From an uncultured Carnobacterium sp. (GTDB lineage: Bacteria > Bacillota > Bacilli > Lactobacillales > Aerococcaceae), in contig CALCML010000215.1 in assembly GCA_937967765.1 (NCBI GenBank), forward strand, positions 1 to 9,022: DNA of 9,022 bases. The letters run 5' to 3'. Positions within the stretch are counted from its first letter, which is position 1. The number at the start of each line of letters is the position of its first letter. Positions 5,904 through 9,022 of the stretch are shown piece by piece. The notes under the pieces were generated by a model. It did not search any database, was not told the DNA's origin, and was given only the letters and a program-made list of their open reading frames with translations. Made by a program: the position numbers and the translations under genes.

Positions 5904-6794
5904 ATGACTCAAGGAATTATTATTAAAGCGTTGAGCGGGTTCTACTATATTGAATCGGATGGAGTCATCTATCAAACTCGTGCGCGCGGAGTTTTCCGCA
6001 AACGAGGCCAATCGCCACTTGTTGGGGATGTGGTGGAGTTCGAGAGTAGTAACTTGCAAGAAGGAACGCTAACGAAAATCTTGCCGCGAAAGAATGCCAT
6101 CGTTCGTCCGCCTGTTGCCAATGTGGATGTCGGGATTATTGTGATGTCGGCTGTCGAACCAGAATTTTCGACGCATCTAGTGGATCGCTTCCTTGTCTAC
6201 TTGGAAGGCTTGGATGTGAAACCAGTCATCATGATTACGAAGACGGACTTGCTGGACGAGGCAGGGATGTCACGCCTCGTGGACGTGAAGGCACGTTATG
6301 AAAAAATCGGCTATCCGGTTTATTTTGGGCAAGAAGTGATGAAGGATAAGGCGCCACTTTTAGAAAGTCTACGTGGTGAGAAGGTCATCTTCTTAGGGCA
6401 GTCAGGGGTTGGAAAATCTACCTTGCTGAACGAGATGATTCCAGAATTAAACCAAGAAACGGGAGAGATTTCGAATGCGTTAGGACGTGGGCGTCATACG
6501 ACTCGTCACGTATCACTTCATGAAATCGAAGGCGTGTGGATTGCGGATACTCCGGGATTCAGTACGGTTGATTTTATGGATATTGAAAAAGAGGACTTAC
6601 CGCATTTATTCCCTGAGTTTGTCGAAGTAGAGCATGAATGTAAATTCAGAGAGTGTTCGCACCAACATGAGCCAAACTGCGCTGTGATTGCAGCAGTGGA
6701 ATCAGGAGACATTTGGCAAGAGCGATACGACCATTATTTGAATTTCTATGAAGAACTGGACCAAAGAAAACCAGTCTATAAACGAAAAAAGTAG
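5904..6794 (+). CDS. rsgA: RsgA, circularly permuted ribosome small-subunit-dependent GTPase
   Basis: A 296-residue GTPase that binds the 30S subunit and acts as a late checkpoint in its maturation. The order of parts is typical: an OB-fold at about residues 1-70 (PLVGDVVEFE), then the permuted GTPase domain with the G4 motif TKTD (112-115) before the P-loop GQSGVGKST (165-173), a GRGRHTTRHV switch I segment (194-203) and DTPGF (215-219). A C-terminal zinc knuckle follows with Cys246, Cys251, His253 and Cys259. Length is normal and no key residue is missing. AAGGAG at 5893-5898 fixes the start. It is the first gene of an operon: rpe begins 16 bp after its stop. The rsgA-rpe-thiN order is common in Firmicutes, often after the prpC-prkC phosphatase/kinase pair, which is absent here; the upstream side is instead occupied by the cad insertion. 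Confidence 0.97.
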   Translation: MTQGIIIKALSGFYYIESDGVIYQTRARGVFRKRGQSPLVGDVVEFESSNLQEGTLTKILPRKNAIVRPPVANVDVGIIVMSAVEPEFSTHLVDRFLVYLEGLDVKPVIMITKTDLLDEAGMSRLVDVKARYEKIGYPVYFGQEVMKDKAPLLESLRGEKVIFLGQSGVGKSTLLNEMIPELNQETGEISNALGRGRHTTRHVSLHEIEGVWIADTPGFSTVDFMDIEKEDLPHLFPEFVEVEHECKFRECSHQHEPNCAVIAAVESGDIWQERYDHYLNFYEELDQRKPVYKRKK

Positions 6795-6810
6795 ATAGAG
6801 GAGACAGAAC

Positions 6811-7455
6811 ATGAAAGTAGCACCATCAATTTTAAGCGCAAATTTTGCAACACTAGGAGAAGACGTTAAGAAAGTCGAAAAATTAGGAGCAGACTGGATT
6901 CATATCGATGCGATGGACGGACAATTCGTTCCAAACCTAACATTAGGACCAAACATCGTTGAAGGATTACGTCCTGTGACGGATTTAGTATTAGATTGCC
7001 ATTTAATGGTCCAAAACCCAGAACGTTTCATTCCACAATTCGCAAAAGCAGGAGCAGACTACATCTCTGTTCACGTGGAAGCAACGCCACATATCCACCG
7101 CGCGCTTCAAGCGATTAAAGCAGAAGGCGTAAAAGCTGGTGTCGTGATTAACCCAGGAACACCAGTGAGTGCCATCTCTGCAGTCTTAAGCGAAGTGGAC
7201 TTAGTATTAGTGATGACAGTAAACCCAGGATTCGGCGGTCAATCATTCATTCCAGAAACATTAGATAAAGTACGCGAATTAGTCGCATTGCGCGAAGAAA
7301 AAGGCTACCACTACTTAATCGAAGTGGACGGCGGAGTGAACGGCGAAACAGCGAAACTTTGCGCTGCAGCAGGGGTAGACGTTGCCGTTGCTGGTTCATA
7401 TGTATACTACGCAGACGATATCAAAGCTGCGATTGATTCAATTAAAGAAGCATAA
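6811..7455 (+). CDS. rpe: Ribulose-phosphate 3-epimerase
   Basis: A 214-residue TIM-barrel enzyme that interconverts D-ribulose 5-phosphate and D-xylulose 5-phosphate in the cytosolic pentose phosphate pathway. Family motifs appear in order: APSILSAN (4-11), HIDAMDGQFVPNLTLG (31-46), DCHLMV (62-67), MTVNPGFGGQ (135-144) and EVDGGV (171-176). The metal ligands and catalytic acids are His31, Asp33, His64 and Asp173. VAGSYVYY (193-200) forms the phosphate-binding end of the barrel. Length is normal. GAGGAG at 6798-6803 lies 7 bp before the ATG. Codon choice is strongly biased compared with the cad genes, as expected for a well-expressed core gene. It is the middle gene of the operon, 16 bp after rsgA and 11 bp before thiN. 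Confidence 0.97.
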   Translation: MKVAPSILSANFATLGEDVKKVEKLGADWIHIDAMDGQFVPNLTLGPNIVEGLRPVTDLVLDCHLMVQNPERFIPQFAKAGADYISVHVEATPHIHRALQAIKAEGVKAGVVINPGTPVSAISAVLSEVDLVLVMTVNPGFGGQSFIPETLDKVRELVALREEKGYHYLIEVDGGVNGETAKLCAAAGVDVAVAGSYVYYADDIKAAIDSIKEA

Positions 7456-7466
7456 GAGGGACGAAG

Positions 7467-8138
7467 ATGGAAGTTGTGATTGTCTTGGGAGGACCAAACA
7501 CGAAAGAGGACATCAAGGAGCTCTTAGAAAACCGATACGGTAAAGCCTATGAAGACTTCCGTTTTGTCGGAGTCGATGGTGGAGCTCTTCGGTTATTAGA
7601 ACAGAAGCTTCCCATGGAAGTAGCGATTGGGGACTTTGATTCTGTCACAAAAGAACAGCGCGACTTGATTCACGGGGCAGCGGGTACTATTGTCCAGCTT
7701 CCTTCTGAGAAAGACGATACTGATTTTGAGGCTGCTTTATTATGGGTAAAAGAGCATTATGAAGGGACACCGATTCATGTGCTCGGTTCTTTTGGCGGGC
7801 GAGTAGACCACGCAATTAGTACCTTATGGACGATGATTCGACCAGACTTAGCACCGCTCATTCCGTATGTAGTGTTCGAGGATGCAACGAATGTCGTGAA
7901 TTTCATCCAGCCAGGCACATACACGATTGAAAAGATGGACTTTACGAAGTACCTTTCCTTTATTAGTATGACTCCTGTGGAAAATGTCACCCTCGTCGAT
8001 GTCAAATACACGCTCGATTCAAAAAGCTACGCGTACCCAGTGGCTCTCGTCAGCAATGAGTTTACAGGGGACAAGATGACCATTTCCTTTACAAAAGGAC
8101 TCATCTTAGTAGCCCAAACTCGAGATCATTGGAGATAA
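7467..8138 (+). CDS. thiN: Thiamine pyrophosphokinase
   Basis: A 223-residue enzyme that transfers pyrophosphate from ATP to thiamine, making thiamine pyrophosphate, the cofactor of transketolase and pyruvate dehydrogenase. It shows VLGGP near the N-terminus (6-10), GVDGGALRLL (35-44), AIGDFDSV (53-60), LPSEKDDTDFEAAL (78-91) and VLGSFGGRVDH (105-115), the acidic and glycine-rich motifs of the catalytic domain. The C-terminal half, with alternating hydrophobic strands, is the expected thiamine-binding beta-sandwich. Length is normal. AGAGGGA at 7455-7461 precedes the ATG, overlapping the end of rpe. It is the last gene of the operon, and linkage to rpe is metabolically sensible because transketolase uses both products. 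I see no TPP riboswitch, so expression probably follows the operon promoter. Confidence 0.95.
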   Translation: MEVVIVLGGPNTKEDIKELLENRYGKAYEDFRFVGVDGGALRLLEQKLPMEVAIGDFDSVTKEQRDLIHGAAGTIVQLPSEKDDTDFEAALLWVKEHYEGTPIHVLGSFGGRVDHAISTLWTMIRPDLAPLIPYVVFEDATNVVNFIQPGTYTIEKMDFTKYLSFISMTPVENVTLVDVKYTLDSKSYAYPVALVSNEFTGDKMTISFTKGLILVAQTRDHWR

Positions 8139-8141
8139 AAC

Positions 8142-8175
8142 AAAACATCGCACATTATGTGCGATGTTTTTTCTT
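8142..8175. terminator. Strong terminator of the rsgA-rpe-thiN operon
   Basis: AAAACATCGCACA (8142-8154) and TGTGCGATGTTTT (8158-8170) form a perfect 13-bp stem with a 3-nt loop, followed by a T-rich tract. It starts 4 bp after the thiN stop. The A-rich left flank means it could also stop transcription from the opposite direction. Confidence 0.92.
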
Positions 8176-8197
8176 TTTCACAAAGACAGTCGAAATC

Positions 8198-8225
8198 CCG
8201 AAATTCACTTATAAGTGAATTTTGG
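8198..8225. repeat. Perfect 22-bp palindrome, extendable to 28 bp
   Basis: Arms AAATTCACTTA (8201-8211) and TAAGTGAATTT (8212-8222) meet without a spacer. Allowing one G-T pair extends the symmetry to 8198-8225. As DNA it is the shape of a dimeric regulator's site; as RNA it would be a hairpin with a T-rich right flank and could be a secondary terminator. Its left half also contains the stop codon of the reverse-strand frame described separately. Confidence 0.55.
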
Positions 8226-8376
8226 AATTTTTACGTCCGCTGTTGTTTTCAAAATTAGGCACTCTATATTTCTTACTGCCAAGCTTTTTCTGAAGGTTGA
8301 AAAATCCAACAAACTTCAGAATTTGTAAATGATGTAAATAGGTTTCATTTTGTTGAGAAGCCTTCAAAGCGCTACC
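8209..8376 (-). pseudogene. Possible decayed reading frame on the reverse strand
   Basis: The reverse strand is open for 55 codons from 8376 to a TAA at 8211-8209. It has no ATG but has a TTG at 8367-8365 with AAGG about 7 nt upstream. The translation is basic and aromatic (it includes LQILKFVGFFNLQKKLG and ends NSGRKNSKIHL). The same frame continues upstream past stops at 8379-8377 and 8433-8431 into further open sequence. That could be the broken C-terminal end of a larger gene such as a transposase, or chance in AT-rich DNA. I cannot assign a family. Confidence 0.25.
8288..8321. other. Imperfect hairpin in the gene-poor stretch
   Basis: TTCTGAAG (8288-8295) plus GTTG (8296-8299) pair with CAAC (8307-8310) and CTTCAGAA (8314-8321), giving 12 bp with a 3-nt AAA bulge and a 7-nt loop. 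No T run follows, so it is not a typical terminator. It lies inside the reverse-strand open frame. Apart from this, the palindrome and the terminator/promoter near 8514-8556, I see nothing in 8176-8634. Confidence 0.4.
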
Positions 8377-8513
8377 TTATAGCTTTTTCACAAACTCCAT
8401 TTTTTTGAAAGTTAACTCAAAAAAGCACTTTTATCTAACCTCTGAGTCGCGCCACGCTGAATGTGTAGTTTTGTTGGTAAAAGCATAAAAAATCTTGTAA
8501 CAAATGTATAATG

Positions 8514-8538
8514 AAAAACCTTGATTGTAAGGCTTTTT
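8514..8538 (+). terminator. Small hairpin terminator upstream of the CPBP gene
   Basis: AAAAACCTT (8514-8522) pairs with AAGG (8529-8532) and TTTTT (8534-8538), with one bulged C and a 6-nt loop. It would stop transcripts just before the promoter at 8548. The stem is mostly A-T, so strength is uncertain. Confidence 0.45.
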
Positions 8539-8547
8539 GCATTTTTG

Positions 8548-8556
8548 TGATAGAAT
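8548..8556 (+). promoter_or_regulatory. Extended -10 promoter for the CPBP gene
   Basis: TG (8548-8549), A, then TAGAAT (8551-8556) form an extended -10 element. No good -35 box lies 17 bp upstream; TTGTAA at 8525-8530 is 20 bp away. Extended -10 promoters tolerate a poor -35. The resulting leader to 8635 would be roughly 70 nt. Confidence 0.55.
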
Positions 8557-8634
8557 ATGGTTAGTTTTAAAGCGAGAGCAACTAAGAAGCAGAAAAAATA
8601 TTAGATATAAATTAATCAAGATAAGGATGATAAA

Positions 8635-9022
8635 ATGACAGAAATTGATAAAAAGAATTTAAAAAATTATCTTTGTTATACATTTGGAATTACTTATATA
8701 GCTTGGGGACTTCTTTCCGTATTAACACAATCTGATATTTTGGGGTTAGAAACGTTTATAGGAAGAATATTACATATAGTGGGTGCACTTGGACCAGCTA
8801 TTGCAAGTGGATTATATTTGAGAAGTAAAAATGTAAAATTTAAACATTTTTTATTTAATAAGAGAGATAATAGTAGTATTTATTTCATTATTCATATGTT
8901 AGCAATTTTGATACTATTTTCTGTATCTTCCTTAGAATTAAATGGAGTATCAATTTATCTGATGCCATTATTCTTTATACAACTAATTTTTTTTGGTGGT
9001 GGACATGAAGAATTAGGATGGA
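8635..9022 (+). CDS. CPBP-family intramembrane metalloprotease, N-terminal part (runs off the window)
   Basis: Only the first 129 codons are inside the window. The visible protein has four likely membrane spans, at about residues 12-31, 43-62, 81-98 and 106-121. These lead into GGGHEELGW (121-129), whose Glu125-Glu126 pair matches the EExxxR motif of CPBP (Abi/CAAX-protease-like) proteins. The next codon begins with A, compatible with the expected arginine. AAGGA at 8623-8627 lies 7 bp before the ATG. Family members include Rce1-type proteases and proteins tied to bacteriocin self-immunity, but no bacteriocin gene is visible, so its role here is open. It has its own extended -10 promoter and is separated from thiN by about 500 bp. 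Its codons are more AT-rich than those of rsgA-rpe-thiN, which would fit an accessory gene. Confidence 0.8.
   Translation, partial: MTEIDKKNLKNYLCYTFGITYIAWGLLSVLTQSDILGLETFIGRILHIVGALGPAIASGLYLRSKNVKFKHFLFNKRDNSSIYFIIHMLAILILFSVSSLELNGVSIYLMPLFFIQLIFFGGGHEELGW

Noticed and set aside
5808..6059. Reverse-strand open frame across the rsgA promoter and start
   Set aside because: It would run through the consensus promoter, the split terminator arm and the start of rsgA; no ribosome binding site or domain supports it.
7455..7466. TPP riboswitch controlling thiN
   Set aside because: Only 11 bp separate rpe and thiN, and neither that gap nor the short rsgA leader has room for a TPP aptamer.
8142..8321. 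CRISPR array or repeat array
   Set aside because: The inverted repeats here are each unique, with no directly repeated unit or regular spacing.

Overview
The window comes from an AT-rich Gram-positive bacterium, most likely a member of the Lactobacillales. The signs are strong AGGAG-type ribosome binding sites, rho-independent terminators after most units, a streptococcal/lactobacillar DUF1310 protein, the rsgA-rpe-thiN housekeeping order and a pI258-type cadmium operon. A secreted alpha-1,3-glucanase would suit an oral organism (Granulicatella or a relative is my guess), but the genus is inferred, not shown.

Layout. Bases 1-908 hold the end of an upstream unit (terminator 73-98), a 66-residue two-span membrane protein and a membrane-anchored DUF1310 protein, closed by a terminator. 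Bases 1139-3001 encode a secreted GH87-type alpha-1,3-glucanase with an N-terminal carbohydrate-binding domain. Bases 3032-5814 are an accessory cassette with cadC (metal-sensing repressor) and cadA (Cd/Zn/Pb efflux ATPase) between two short IS-end-like elements in direct orientation. Bases 5846-8175 are a core operon with its own strong promoter: rsgA (ribosome assembly GTPase), rpe (ribulose-phosphate 3-epimerase) and thiN (thiamine pyrophosphokinase), closed by a strong terminator. Bases 8176-8634 form a gene-poor stretch with palindromes, a hairpin, a possible decayed reverse-strand reading frame and a terminator-promoter pair. A CPBP-family membrane protease begins at 8635 and runs off the window.

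The most striking point is where the cad cassette sits. The two halves of one rho-independent terminator lie on either side of it (3005-3025 and 5819-5840). The flanking 5-bp sequence CTTTC is present at both junctions. Removing the cassette and one CTTTC copy restores a hairpin with a 10-bp core stem and a 5-nt loop, followed by a T run. The cassette therefore entered the loop of the terminator that once ended the glucanase gene. Each flanking element carries its own hairpin plus T tract, so the insertion appears to have replaced the terminator it broke and insulated cadCA from both neighbours.

Within the cassette, CadC should bind the inverted repeat overlapping the cad promoter and release it on binding Cd/Pb/Zn, switching on its own gene and cadA, which overlaps it by 8 bp. 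No gene family here is wholly new; the novelty lies in the insertion architecture, a metal-ligand substitution in CadC, and the structured region before the CPBP gene.
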